Positions 35,221 through 45,189 of a stretch of DNA of 64,000 nt are shown here, one piece after another. The notes beneath the pieces are model-generated. The model had not been told where the DNA came from, made no database searches, and worked only from the letters and a program-made list of their open reading frames with translations. The first letter of the stretch is position 1, and each line of letters starts with the position of its first letter. Source of the stretch: Chloranthus sessilifolius (lineage: Eukaryota; Streptophyta; Magnoliopsida; Chloranthales; Chloranthaceae); NCBI GenBank assembly GCA_021018995.1, contig CM037595.1, positions 92,454,491 to 92,518,490 of the forward strand. Reading direction: 5' to 3'. The translations under genes were made by a program, and so were the position numbers.

Positions 35221-35589
35221 GCTGGGCAGCACGTGTTGACCACTCTTATGCTGGGGGGCACGTGTTGACCACTCTCAAAATCTTTAAAATTTGTGCTCAT
35301 GCAGTTGAGTGCAATAGAGCCATCTGAAAAGTCTTCCTTTTATTCTCAATGTCTTCCCGCTTGTCAATGACCCTAAAGTATGCGGTCATTATTTACATAC
35401 GAAAGTATAAATATCAATATAGAATCAGGGAAGTGACAGGATTGAATAGGGACTAATACTTACTAGGTCTTCTATTTCCTGAATGGATCGCAGGCAGCAC
35501 ATCAACTCAACGGTAATACTCTAGGACCCAATGGTCGAGATGAGAGTCCTACGTTCAATTTAAAATATAAATGGATCAGTCTTTGGCAC

Positions 35590-35680
35590 TTCGACGTAGA
35601 TGCATTAACGATCATTTTACAAAGCACTGACGCTCTCATGTAAAGGCGACGACACTTTGAAAGACATGTTAAAAGTTATA
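35590..35680. repeat. GAAGCG-type motif cluster between exons of the Ulp1 gene
   Basis: Words such as AAAGCACTGACGC, AAGGCGACGACAC and GACGTAGATGC in about 90 bp. It lies between the basic exon and the Ulp1 core exons. More degenerate than the clusters at 36.8 and 37.4 kb. Confidence 0.4.
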
Positions 35681-35720
35681 TGGAGGAAATATACTTACTC
35701 GTTCCATCTGTTGGAAAATC

Positions 35721-35918
35721 TCAAATAATATTCATATAGGCCTGAGGTGGTGCATCAGCGGCTGGTAAAACCACCTCTTTTGTTATGGCCTTCTTTTTAC
35801 GGGTTTGCAAGACCAGCTCTCCGTTTCTTTTAGAGTGACTTTGCGAGGGAGGAATCGTGAGGCCTTTAGCTCGGGTCCTCTCACTTCTCCTGAAAGATAA
35901 TGGGACTTTGTCCCCCAC
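35721..35918 (-). pseudogene. Basic exon of the DUF1985-Ulp1 gene
   Basis: A 65-codon open frame rich in Arg, Lys and Ser (VPLSFRRSERTRAKG, TRKKKAITKEVV). It lies between the Pro-rich linker and the protease domain. The basic runs could act as a nuclear localisation signal, fitting a protein working on chromatin or nuclear SUMO conjugates. Exon ends are not defined. Membership in the gene rests on strand and position. Confidence 0.4.
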
Positions 35919-36105
35919 TTCTTATTCTCTCACAGAAGACCCCTCCTCGGTGCATGGTTACGTGAGGGGCTTCTTAGGCTGTTCGTCATGAGACGTAGTA
36001 GACGGTGGTGATGGTAGAGGCAGAGATGGTGGCTGTCGTTGGGATTTCTCCTTTATAGGAGGTTGGGTGGACCGTGGTGGTGGTGGAGGCAGGAATTTCG
36101 ATTGG

Positions 36106-36756
36106 GTAAGGGGTTTGGTTTGGGAGAGAGTATGGTGTTTGGGTGGGGTATGATCCAGAATGTGGTTGGGGTTGGGGTAGGGCTTGGCTTGTCTTGAGGC
36201 TTGGTGGGGTTTGGCTTGGGCTTGGGCTTGGGCTTTGGGATTGGGATTTGGGTTGGGGTTTGGGCTAGGCCTTGGGCTAGATTTGCGATGAGGCTTGAAC
36301 TTTACCTTGGGCTGAGGTTTGGGATGGGCCTTGGGCTAGGTCTTGGAATGGGGTTTAGGCTGGGGCTTAGGCTAGGGCTTGGACTTTACCTTGGACTGGG
36401 GTTTGGGCTAGGCCTTGGGCTAGGTCTTGGGCTAGGGTTTGGGTTAGGGCATGGACTTTACCTTGGGATTGGGTTGGGGTTTGGGCTAGGGCTTACCTTG
36501 GCCTGGGGTTTGGGTTGAGCCTTGGGCTAGGTCTTAGGTTGGGGTTTGGGCTGGGGCATGGACTTTGACTTTTCCTTGGGCTTGGGCTTGGGCTTGGGCT
36601 AGGGTTTAGGCTAAGGCTTGGGCTTGAGCTTGGGCTTAGGATCAGGCTATGGGTGGGGTTAGGGCTGGGGTTCGGATCAAGCTGTGGGTGGGGTTGGGGG
36701 ATATATGTCTGATTATCCCCAGCCAGGCCCAACAGACTTCCCGACACACTACGGGC
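36106..36756 (-). pseudogene. Pro/Ser/Asn-rich linker exon, encoded by a G-rich minisatellite
   Basis: The exon starts after acceptor ATATTGCAG at 36,757. The first part (to about 36,493) stays open: RSVSGSLLGLAGDNQ, then PNPSPNP, SPSPSPSP and similar. Beyond 36,490 stops appear. On the plus strand the whole stretch is an imperfect array of GGGCTT, GGGTTT and GGGCTAG hexamers/heptamers, about 550 bp. The Gly/Leu-rich plus-strand frame is its shadow. Joins DUF1985 to Ulp1 as a flexible spacer. Confidence 0.65.
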
Positions 36757-36804
36757 CTGCAATATGATAAGAATATCAAGTCATATTTAAAAAATAGTTA
36801 AAAT

Positions 36805-36935
36805 ATAGAAGCGTTAGAGCTTCATATCCGAAGCGTCGTTGCCTCCTGTAGTAAAGTCAGCGCTTGATATGGAGGCGTTGACGCTTCATAGAAAAGCGTC
36901 GACGCTTCATAGGGAAGCGTCATCGCTTCATTGTT
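36805..36935. repeat. GAAGCG motif cluster in an intron of the DUF1985-Ulp1 gene
   Basis: Six or more copies in 130 bp, including AAAGCGTCGACGCTTC and GAAGCGTCATCGCTTC, immediately upstream (minus strand) of the 36,757 acceptor. Confidence 0.8.
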
Positions 36936-36959
36936 GGATTTTCGCAAGCTCATAATTTA

Positions 36960-37337
36960 TCCAGCTGAAGAACCTTTACCTTCAGTTGTTGGTTCTTCTT
37001 TTCCAGCTGAAGAACTTTGACCTTCAGTTGCTGGTTCTCTTGTTATAGCTGAACAATCTTTACACGGAGGTCATCGATTGACCTCTCACAGTCTGTAATT
37101 CTTGAATTGACAAACTGCTTCCATTTTTGATCAATCTGCCTCTTCCTCCTCTTTTGCCCCTTCCTCGTCGGACAAGCTAATAACATCAATGTTCATTTTC
37201 TTTCTCTACACAGTAATGGGAGGGATTGGTTGTCCTTCACTCGATTTCGCATGTCTCTGCCCTGCTCTTAGTGCAGCTTCTACCACAGGGAGGTTGCGTT
37301 CATTGGGTGTGACCTCTAGTTGTCGGATGCAGGCAGC
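36960..37337 (-). pseudogene. Acidic, repeat-ended exon of the DUF1985-Ulp1 gene
   Basis: Begins after acceptor CATCTTGTAG at 37,338 with AACIRQLEVTPNERNLP, and continues through an acidic segment (SLSDEEGAKEEEEAD). It ends in two tandem copies of EP(A/T)TEG(Q/K)(S/G)SSAG. GAAG/GTAAAG near 36,982 is a possible donor. In-frame stops are present (after ITV and EAD). This segment normally joins DUF1985 to the linker. Confidence 0.5.
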
Positions 37338-37608
37338 CTACAAGATGATGGATATTTCATATTATTTTTGACTGATTAAGAATTTGAGAATGCGCGACCA
37401 CTTCCTTAAGAAGCTATTGCGCTCATTATAGAGGCGGCATCGCTTCATTTAGTAGCGATGGCACTCGTATTGGAGGTGTCATCGCTTTATTTCATAGCGA
37501 TTGTGCTCATGTTAGAGACGCCATTGCTTCATTTGAAAGTGGTTGCGTTTCTACATTATAACGATAACGCCTATATTTGGATGCGATATCGCCTCATTTC
37601 GAATTTAC
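37338..37608 (-). repeat. Intron of the DUF1985 gene filled with GAAGCG-type motifs
   Basis: Donor CACAAG/GTAAAT at 37,608 and acceptor TTGTAG at 37,338. In between, 37,395-37,600 has repeated GCGGCATCGCTTCATTTAG, TAGCGATGGC and GGTGTCATCGCTTT words, roughly one every 20-25 bp. The adjacent 93 bp intron (37,741-37,833) has none. Confidence 0.7.
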
Positions 37609-38300
37609 CTTGTGTTCAAGGTCCGTAATGTAAGAATGCTTCATTTTGTCATTTGCTTCCTATTTCAGCTGCCTTGGGAAGTTAACGGTGCCAACAACCT
37701 TGTGTGGGGCACACCTGTCATTAATCTCGTACGCCCAGATCTGAGAAAAATAAAATAAATATTAGATAACTTTCGTAATCATCAGTGCTTCGTAGGAAAT
37801 AAAACTTGATATTCTCTGGGAGATGACATTTACCTGCAGGGCAATAATGCAGCCGTAAATATTGTATTCCTTCTGTGCCTTTCCTTTCTCAGCTCTACCC
37901 CTCATCATCTTTTCTTTCTCCACGAACCCTAGAAGTTGAGTGTACGTGTGACGACCCCATGGATATATGTTTAAATTGGGGAGATCATCAACGAGACCGA
38001 GGTGAGAGTTGTCGAGGATGTAATGTGAGTTTGAAAAGAGGGCGGTGGCGAGGACGAACAACAGACAAAGTTTCAGAAAGTCGTCGTCAGCATCTTGGTC
38101 GACTCTCATAATCGCTGCTTCGATGTGTGCCCTTTTAACCACTTGGAGGCCCGTGAAAAACCTATGTCTAATCGTCCATTTTTCATAAATCTTCAACCTC
38201 GGAGGGTAAACAGCGGAGTTGATCATAAGAAGACCAGTTATCAAGGTAAAATAAGAGCCCGAAATTTGATAATGCCAGACTTGGCAGTCCCAAAATTTCA
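37609..38300 (-). pseudogene. DUF1985 domain exons
   Basis: The main exon ends at 37,834 (CTGCAG/GTAAAT). It contains FFTGLQVVKRAHIEAAIM, then DDFLKLCLLFVLATALF, DDLPNLNIYPWGRHTYTQLL and NIYGCIIALQ. After a 93 bp intron the next exon (37,740-37,609) continues IWAYEINDRCAPHKVVG. The linked words LCLLFVLA, YPWGR and ALQ-IWAYE are the DUF1985 signature. A stop follows NFPRQLK. I recall that DUF1985 is the conserved domain of VANDAL VANC anti-silencing proteins; that should be checked. Confidence 0.82.
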
Positions 38301-38574
38301 GACGTTGCCATGGTCTCAGAACTTGATAATTGCGTCCAGGAGGCTGTTGATGCTTTTCACGCCTTTTGGAGCTACAAAGAATACACGGAAGACCAAATCA
38401 TTAAGCAAATTTTTCTTCCCCTCAGAGGCTGTGTCATAAATGTCCCGACACTTTCCGATGGTGCACTTAGTCGTTGAGGTATTGAGAACCATCTTCAAAA
38501 TATGTGACATAGAAAAAAGAAAAGTTTAGAGAAGAAGATACTAATAATAAGAGAGAAGAAGATACTAATAATAA

Positions 38575-38715
38575 GAGAGACGTCGCTTCCATGTACAGGC
38601 GCAAGCGCCTCAAATGTTGAAGCGCCAACGTTCCAAAAGCTACAGCGGGGAGGCGCCCACACCCATAAATGTTGGAGCGCCGATGCTTCATCTATTGAAG
38701 AGATGGTGCTTCTAT
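38575..38715. repeat. GAAGCG-type motif cluster between the first exons of the DUF1985 gene
   Basis: GACGTCGCTTCC, AGGCGCAAGCGCCTC, GAAGCGCCAACG, GGAGCGCCGATGCTTC and related words in 140 bp. It lies between a good donor (38,760) and the next open exon (38,510). Confidence 0.65.
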
Positions 38716-38889
38716 TTAGTATTTTAAAATCGGAATAAAAATAAAAGGACACTCACCTTGTTACTAGATGCAGGAAAAAGATTTCGCCGTTTTGATGTTT
38801 CTTACTATGCTTCGAGAAGATGAAAATGTGGAGGGCAAAGGTGAAAAGTAATTTGTGAATTTGTAATTCACAAAATTACCACCTTAAAT

Positions 38890-39690
38890 ATTTTTCTCGA
38901 ATGAAAATGACGGCCATTGCACACCACGATGTTAGACGCCGTAATCTCGTCCACATCGCCTTATCCTTATTTAATGTTCTGATAATGGTAATAAATAAAA
39001 TACGTTTGAGGTTTGCTTCTCACAAAATAGTGCAACGTGTCAAATTTTGGGACGCTTCGTATCATGTACAAAGCGCTAGCACTTCCTTATCGTAGCAGAT
39101 GCGCTAATAAGAGATAGCGCCAGTGCTTCTTACCTGAGTGCTAGCACTTCTCATGAGGAGCGAAACTTCCTTTGACATAAGGGTCATTAATGTTTAACAT
39201 TCGAGCAATAAATGTTAAATATTTCGCCAATTAATGGACTCCCCTAAGGGGTGCTCGAAGGGGTCTCTCAAACAGTCAATTCAAATGATAATTATTACCA
39301 TTGAGAACCACGAAATCATGCCTCGCTTCTCATTTAACATTATGACGATGGTAATAAATGAAGTAAGGTCGGACGCACTACGTGTTAGAAGGAAGTCGTC
39401 TTTCATTTCACAAAGGGAGCGCAAACTCTTCGGAACGAACCGTTTACGCTACTAACTGAAGCGTTTGCACTTTGGTTAGTAGCGTGAACGCTTCGTTCTG
39501 AATCCCAAACGCTTCGTTCGGAAGCGTTTTCGTTTCGTACAGAAGTGTAATTTCGACATGTAATGACCGCCGTTGAAAATCACGATATCATGCGTCACTT
39601 TTAATTAATGATATTACATCAGACATCATGATAGCGCGTCGTATAGGAAGCGCAACCGCCTCCTTCATATAATCGTAAGCGCTTCGAATC
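38890..39690. repeat. Right edge of the GAAGCG block with three degenerate tandem modules
   Basis: A module with CATTG(C/A)-A-CACGA(T/A), then (A/G)TAATAAAT(A/G)AA, recurs at about 38,908, 39,294 and 39,563. It is interleaved with GAAGCG/AGCGCTA motifs at 39,048-39,140 and 39,450-39,540. Part of it (GTAATAAATGAAGTAAGGTC at 39,350) is found inverted at 2,250-2,285. Motifs fade out after about 39,690. Confidence 0.6.
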
Positions 39691-39699
39691 AGGTGGTCT

Positions 39700-39946
39700 T
39701 CTCTTATGTCTTTTCGAATATAATTATGACAAAATCACGATGTCAGGCACGGACTCCTAGCGCCTCGCCACATTTTGCCTTTCTGATTTTGTCAGTGTCA
39801 GTGATAATCACGATTAAAGCACGGTGAAATTAGGGAAAGGAGGGACTGTCGCATCAGCGACAGAGGCGCTACGTGTCGAGCTTCTATCAATATACGCAGA
39901 GATATCTCCATACCCGAGCACATATCCCCGGGTCTCTCTCTCTCTT

Positions 39947-40018
<72 letters not shown>

Positions 40019-40680
40019 AAGTTAGATTTTGTTATGCTGTCATCCTGTTAACTTTATAACAAGTTCATTACTTTTTATCATGAATTTAGTACTTAGATCT
40101 CTAGTCTCCTTCATATCCTGCACATTGTAAGTTCTTATTATGCTCATATGAGCCACTGATCTTGGCTTCGAACGTTGTTGGTGATCCTTGCGCTTAGTTC
40201 TCTAGTGACTGGTGGCCTTCGTAGGTCCATGAATTTCCACTGGAGCACTTTGTATACCAATTCATCCACTCAGCTCCATAGAACTCCATACTCTTCAAGT
40301 GAAAAAATATTTTCCCCACCACAACTTTGAGCATTTTGACTCTTTTCTGCCATCGCAACTCCTCAATGAACTGATAACAACCTACTAAGAAATAAGATGA
40401 AATAATAAACATGCTAAGTTGAGGTAAATTTCAGCAAGGCGTCTAAACTCTAAAGACTCTAAAAATTGTCATCAGTCCTTAACACCTTTGACTGTCAAAT
40501 TTTCCACATGCTGATCTGTCATCAACTGTCATTTTGAACGTTTCTTATTTCCCTGTCTTATCAAATGGTTTAATAAATATAACAAAGCGACTGATGGATG
40601 CATTATCGACTGTCTTATCAAATGGTTTAATAACACATATCCTAGCTACTGGTAGACAATCTGATTTCTCCATTGTGTTT
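39700..40680. other. No recognised gene; (CT)n-(TA)n tract
   Basis: Holds a (CT)n run at 39,932-39,950 passing into (TA)n at 39,951-40,017. A 72-codon minus frame at 40,412-40,194 (MFIISSYFLVGCYQFIEELRW...) has no recognised motif. Nothing else could be supported. Confidence 0.6.
39951..40017. repeat. (TA)n microsatellite
   Basis: About 33 TA units directly after a (CT)n run. Confidence 0.97.
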
Positions 40681-40681
40681 G

Positions 40682-40859
40682 ATGTCATCAGAGTCACATT
40701 TCTTTTCCATTTCACTAGGTTCTGGTCAGGATGGAGCTAGGATTTTTTCATTAATTTGTATATATATATATATATATATATATAATGTCATCAGAGTCAC
40801 ATTTCTTTTCTATTTCACTAGGTTCTGGTCAGGATGGAGCTAGGATTTTTTCATTAATT

Positions 40860-40911
<52 letters not shown>
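40682..40911. repeat. 103 bp tandem duplication ending in (TA)n
   Basis: ATGTCATCAGAGTCACATTT starts at 40,682 and again at 40,785. The two copies differ by one base over the unique part, and each ends in TTTGTA(TA)n, about 12 units in the first and 25 in the second. Confidence 0.93.
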
Positions 40912-40915
<4 letters not shown>

Positions 40916-42161
40916 ATATCATTTTGATCCATGGTTCAAGATAATTAAGGTTTTAGTATAAGGTTCCCAAATATTTTTAAAAAAATTATATGGGTTGAGA
41001 GAATGAGGGTTCAAATTTATTAGTGATTAGAATTTTAACTAAAATTAAAAAATATACATTAGAATAATAAAATTTTAGTATTAGACTTTTAAATTGATTA
41101 AAGTTTTAGTATTAACCTAATATTAAAACCTTAATCAATATAAAACCCTAAGGCCTCGTTCAGGTGTTTTCTGGTTTTAGAAAAGCTCAGATTCTTAAAA
41201 ACTCAGAATCTTGCAGATTCTTGGCAGACTCAGATTCCTGATTTTCCAGATGCGTTCTTGAGTTACTTAGATTCCTAGCCTTTTTCATAAAGGTTATAAT
41301 CCTTGGTTCTTAAGTTTCTCTTAGAAAATGACAAAATACATATCAATTAACCCAATATGAAAAAATTGACTTTATGTAAAATATCTACAAACGAAACTAG
41401 ATACAAAATAAAAGAAAATTATATACATATCAATTAGGTTGTTTCAACAAAATTGGCCTAATTTAAAATTCCCTGAAAGAATGACTACGAGGTAGCATCA
41501 TCCTCGTCATCTTCCTCTAAATAGTAGGATGATGTGATAGTATGTTACGAGGAGCCCATGAGACTATCGAAGCTGTTGAATATATCCCAATGATGAACGA
41601 TAAGATCCGATATTTTTTTATTTAATAATTTTAATGCCCTTGTAGAATACATATGTATTATTTCGATTTAAAAAAATTATATATGTATTAAGTTTTTTTC
41701 GCTCTTTACATATTTTAGTGAATTGCTTTAGTAGTTGACTTAGTGCTTTGTCAAAGTTAAGTTATAGGTTCAAACCTTCTTATGTGTAATAAATTATTTA
41801 TTTTCTTAATTAATTATACTAAAACCTATATAATTTTGGATGGTTGAGAATCCACTAATATAAATTAGGACCCCTAAAGCTTAGAAACAAATTTTTAGAA
41901 AGTTTTGATGATCAATTGTCCACCCAAGTCATGATGTGACTGTGTTAATAGATATTACAAACTAACAAAAGTGACCATGTGTCCATCTGGATTAAAATTT
42001 TATTGAACGTACATGCTTTGTACTGGATCTTACTTGTCGCTTTTCATTAATTTGTTTTTGTTAAATAGAAGAAGCTAATTCTAGATGCCAGTTTTATCTA
42101 TTAAGACTTTATTGATGACAAAAGTTTTCGGGTGGATGTGGGGACTTTTCCATGTTTCTAA
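40912..42161. other. No recognised gene
   Basis: AT-rich. At 41,150-41,172 the word TAAGGCCTCGTTCAGGTG looks like a PIF/Harbinger-type terminus next to a TAA, but no matching inverted end was found. An acidic minus-strand stretch (YLEEDDEDDATS) is encoded near 41,485-41,530, without further support. Confidence 0.5.
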
Positions 42162-43262
42162 CAGAGGCCTTGTATTTTCACCTTTACCTAAATCAACTAA
42201 CTTTTAGCCAAGCCATTTTCAGCTAGCACAAAAAGTCTGAAATACCCCTTCTTACACTTTTTTTCGTTCTACATGATTTAAAATTTAAAATATTTATATT
42301 TTCCTATATTTATGCAATGTGAAATCGAATCTATGCCGTCTGATTTGGAGGCCACATATTAAAATAGATGGCGCTAAAAATAGACACGAAAAGAAGGCAA
42401 TATCGCCTCTTTCAATTTTTTTATTTTTTTTAAACAATCGATGGCGGCTCTTAACACAATCGGTATCGATTATTTTAAGAGTCGCCATCGACTCTGTACA
42501 AAGTTGTCATCGACTCGACTCTGTACAGAGTCGTCATCAATTATATATATATATATATATATATATAATCGATGACGACTTTGTACAGAGTTGATGACGA
42601 CTCTATAAATAGTCGTTGATGACTCTTAAAATGGTCGGTACCGACTGTGTACAGAGTCGATATCGACTGTGTACAGAGTTGATATCGCCTTTTTTTCATA
42701 TCTATCTTTGGCAATATCGATTTTATATTGTGGCCTTCAAATTAGACGACATAGATCTCGTTTCATATCGCGTAAATATAGAAAAATGCAAATATTTAAA
42801 ATTATTTTAAATTATATAGGTGCATCCTCTTCTTCCTCATTCTAATCTCCTACAGTCTCTGACGAAAAAGGAGTATCTGGGTCGATCCAAATAGCAGATC
42901 AGTATAGTTTGGATCAGAATAGATCTCGTTTCACATCGCGTAAATATAGAAAAATGCAAATATTTAAAATTTTAAATTATATAGGTGTATCCTCTTCTTC
43001 CTCATTCTAATCTGCTACAGTCTCTGACGAAAAAGGTGTATTTGGGTCGATCCAAATAGCAGATTGGAATAGTTTGGATTGAGGAGAAGATGCCGTCACC
43101 TTCGCCACCTCTGACTTTTAAAAATTGTACCAGATTAAAATGAGGAAGAAGATAATGTTTTTGTGCGTTAAAGAAAGGGGGTAATTTGGACTTTTTGCTA
43201 TCCTTAGGGTCGGCTAGGCTCCCAGCTGGTTGATTTGAGTAAAGATGAAAATATAGGGCCTC
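42162..43262. mobile_element. Foldback/MITE-like element with about 90 bp inverted ends
   Basis: The left end 42,162-42,250 (AGAGGCC, then TATTTTCACCTTTAC, AAATCAAC and AAAAAGTC) matches the reverse complement of 43,175-43,262 over about 90 bp with many substitutions. TAA flanks both ends (42,159-42,161 and 43,263-43,265), which would suit a PIF/Harbinger-type target. A second nested inverted pair lies at about 42,270-42,440 and 42,670-42,800, so the element can fold into a long hairpin. The right arm also contains a 170 bp tandem duplication (about 42,740-42,905 and 42,925-43,085). No transposase. Confidence 0.7.
42470..42690. repeat. AGTCG-NCAT-CGACT / CTCTGTACAGAG motif array around (TA)n
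   Basis: The centre of the foldback element holds repeats of AGTCGCCATCGACTCTGTAC, its inverse, and the palindrome CTCTGTACAGAG on both sides of (TA)13 at 42,542-42,567. There are roughly eight motif units in 220 bp. Confidence 0.8.
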
Positions 43263-43265
43263 TAA

Positions 43266-44620
43266 CGTAAAAGGCGTATCTGACAGGGCTGATCAGGTAA
43301 ATTTCCCTAAAAAAAATAGCCATAATCATACAGAAGATAGTTCCACACATTCTAAAAAGTTGGGTTGTGAGGACCAATTCGAAGCTTACCTGAGAACGCC
43401 ATATGAGCAGGTTTTCAAAAAGTCACTCCCCTCTATAGAAGCTGTAAAGAAAAATCTGAACTCTCATTTTGAATCATCTCCCAATGAAAATCTCGGGAAC
43501 GGTTCACATGACGGAAGACGCCGAGTTTCTGGACAAAGTAGTATCAATCATGGAGAAAAAAGACGAAAAAGAAAGATGTAGAAGAAGACAACGATTAATA
43601 AGGGAAAAAATGATTTTTAAAAGGCTTATGTCACGTGTTAAGCATGTGTACAACTCAATTTGTCATGTCATCAACCCACTTTAGCTCTTTTAAGGGTTTA
43701 GGGCTCCATGTCATCCGTTTCTATCGAAAGGGTGTGACGGCAGAATTTTGATTTTGGTATATTTGTATTCTTCATGGGTTTAGTTAATATTATACCAAGT
43801 TCAGGTACTTCTTGATCATTGAGGTCAAAATTCAAGGTTTTCTTTTTTAAATTTTCTCTAACTTTTTAAAAAATAGTACTTTGTGATGTTCTGCTTTCTC
43901 CTTTTAAAAAATGGTACTTGTAATTTTTTATATCTAATTTTATTTTAAATATGATTTTATCTAAGCGTACCTTCATTTACAATCAAGATTCTTCCTTCTC
44001 AATTAAAATCATTGACTGTTTTGAATTAGACAATGACAGGTCATTTTTCATCCTAATCTTCAAAATAGAATTATAGATCATGAGCACACCAAATGTAGTC
44101 CTTGGATCACTTTTCGGATCATGGGCCGTATATAATGAAAATCTGATCGTTTGATGGTACGACTACGATCCCAAGACTAAATGGGTAGAAGACTAGGGCG
44201 AACATTGATCTCTCTCCATTGATTCAAAGAAATTAAGAGTTTAAGCACGTGAATCTTGGGCTGAGAAGGAAAAGATCTTGAGTTGAAAATAAAGGTACCC
44301 TTTATCTAATTATTAATATTTAAAGAAAATAAACTTTGTACATCACACCCATGGATATCTCATAAGTATTGGGTTAGGCTCCATCCAAATCCGCAATTTT
44401 ATGTTGGGCTAGATATTGAGTCAAACAGGTTAAATGTCGGACCATAACAGGTTAAATTGGTTGATATGTATCAGACGCGACTCTAAAAATACCAAAAATG
44501 CTCTTTTTTCAAAATTTTAATATATTTTAAAAATAACTAAAAGAAGCTTAAATATCACCCGGTTTGGGCAATACGTATCCGAGATGTCGGATACTCATTG
44601 GCCTGGGACGCAACTGGTTT
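43266..44620. other. No recognised gene; one exon-like open frame
   Basis: A frame open from about 43,313 to 43,581 on plus (EDQFEAYLRTPYEQVFKKS ... GEKRRKRKM) has the codon texture of a coding exon, and CATACAG just upstream could be an acceptor. I do not recognise the protein and see no partner exon. The rest is AT-rich without supportable features. Confidence 0.3.
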
Positions 44621-44751
44621 GCTAATACACAACTATTTTTAAATCCTTGATCAGGCCATCTCCCGATAGGCACGATGTTTCGGTACCGGGTCCTATCCGA
44701 AACGTCTCTGATTTCTGAGACTTCGAAAGCATGGCATTCAGTGACACATTG

Positions 44752-44752
<1 letters not shown>

Positions 44753-44785
<33 letters not shown>
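44753..44785. repeat. (GA)n microsatellite
   Basis: About 16 GA units, in the probable promoter or leader upstream of the 45,016 ATG. Confidence 0.95.
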
Positions 44786-44788
<3 letters not shown>

Positions 44789-44897
44789 AGCTGCTTTGGA
44801 TGAATGAAAGGTGGCGAGAGGCACGAGGCCCACTATCATATGTTCTCCAATCAATACCCAATCACTGCCGTTGGATTCTTCCAAGGTCTCTCCCTGA

Positions 44898-44934
44898 TAT
44901 AAATATTTATTTATTTTGTTCTTATATATAAAAA
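44898..44934 (+). promoter_or_regulatory. Candidate TATA boxes of the 45,016 gene
   Basis: TATAAATA at 44,898-44,905 and TATATATAAAA at 44,923-44,934, 118 and about 90 bases before the ATG. Both are possible; the second gives a more usual short leader. Confidence 0.4.
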
Positions 44935-45015
44935 TACCAATCGATAGACAAATCGATAAATATATACTTGAAATATGAGGAGGCTTCCTAAGAAAGGGAG
45001 GAGCATTCTGGAGAT

Positions 45016-45079
45016 ATGGCGGCGAGAGGTCGGCGATTTATCGCCGATGTCCTTCTCTCATCGCGTTGCAGCTTCCGAG
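45016..45079 (+). CDS. Candidate first exon of a host gene (organelle-type N-terminus)
   Basis: ATGGCGGCGAGAGG opens a 21-codon GC-richer exon ending at a good donor, CGAG/GTATTT. It reads MAARGRRFIADVLLSSRCSF: Arg/Ser/Ala-rich without acidic residues except one Asp, like a mitochondrial or plastid targeting start. TATA-like boxes and a (GA)n leader precede it. A competing upstream ATG at 44,975 (MRRLPKKGRSILE) is in another frame and runs through the donor. I could not find the next exon in the following 1.7 kb, so the gene identity is unknown and it may be interrupted by LINE-A. Confidence 0.35.
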
Positions 45080-45189
45080 GTATTTTTCTCCATTCTTCGT
45101 CGTCCTCTTTTTCAATTATTATTATTATTATTTTTTGTTGTAACGGGTTTCGATATATCTGAATCGACTAGTGTGTCGGAATTTTTTTT

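Larger units (their letters stand above)
34437..38850 (-). pseudogene. DUF1985 - Pro-rich linker - Ulp1 (C48 protease) transposon-type gene
   Basis: A spliced minus-strand gene. In order: a possible first exon ending at 38,760 with donor AAG/GTGAGT; a 64-codon frame at 38,510-38,316 (VFFVAPKGVKS); the DUF1985 region (38,300-37,609); an acidic exon (37,337 to about 36,960); the Pro/Ser linker (36,756 to about 36,106); a basic exon (35,918-35,721); and the Ulp1 domain (35,220-34,437). Plant DUF1985 and Ulp1 domains occur together mainly in transposon-encoded proteins; from memory, in Mutator-like groups such as Kaonashi and VANDAL. Stops exist (after NFPRQLK, and within IFFL-PWDS and SREL-PDF), so this copy is probably nonfunctional. 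Intron positions look well preserved. No transposase was found nearby. Confidence 0.75.

Noticed and set aside
36201-36518. 105-codon plus-strand frame rich in Gly-Leu
   Set aside because: It is the shadow of the G-rich minisatellite. The minus strand holds the Pro/Ser linker with a splice acceptor and the surrounding DUF1985 and Ulp1 exons.
41150-41172. PIF/Harbinger-type terminus GGCCTCGTTCAGG next to TAA
   Set aside because: I could not find an inverted partner end downstream to 46 kb, so an element cannot be delimited.
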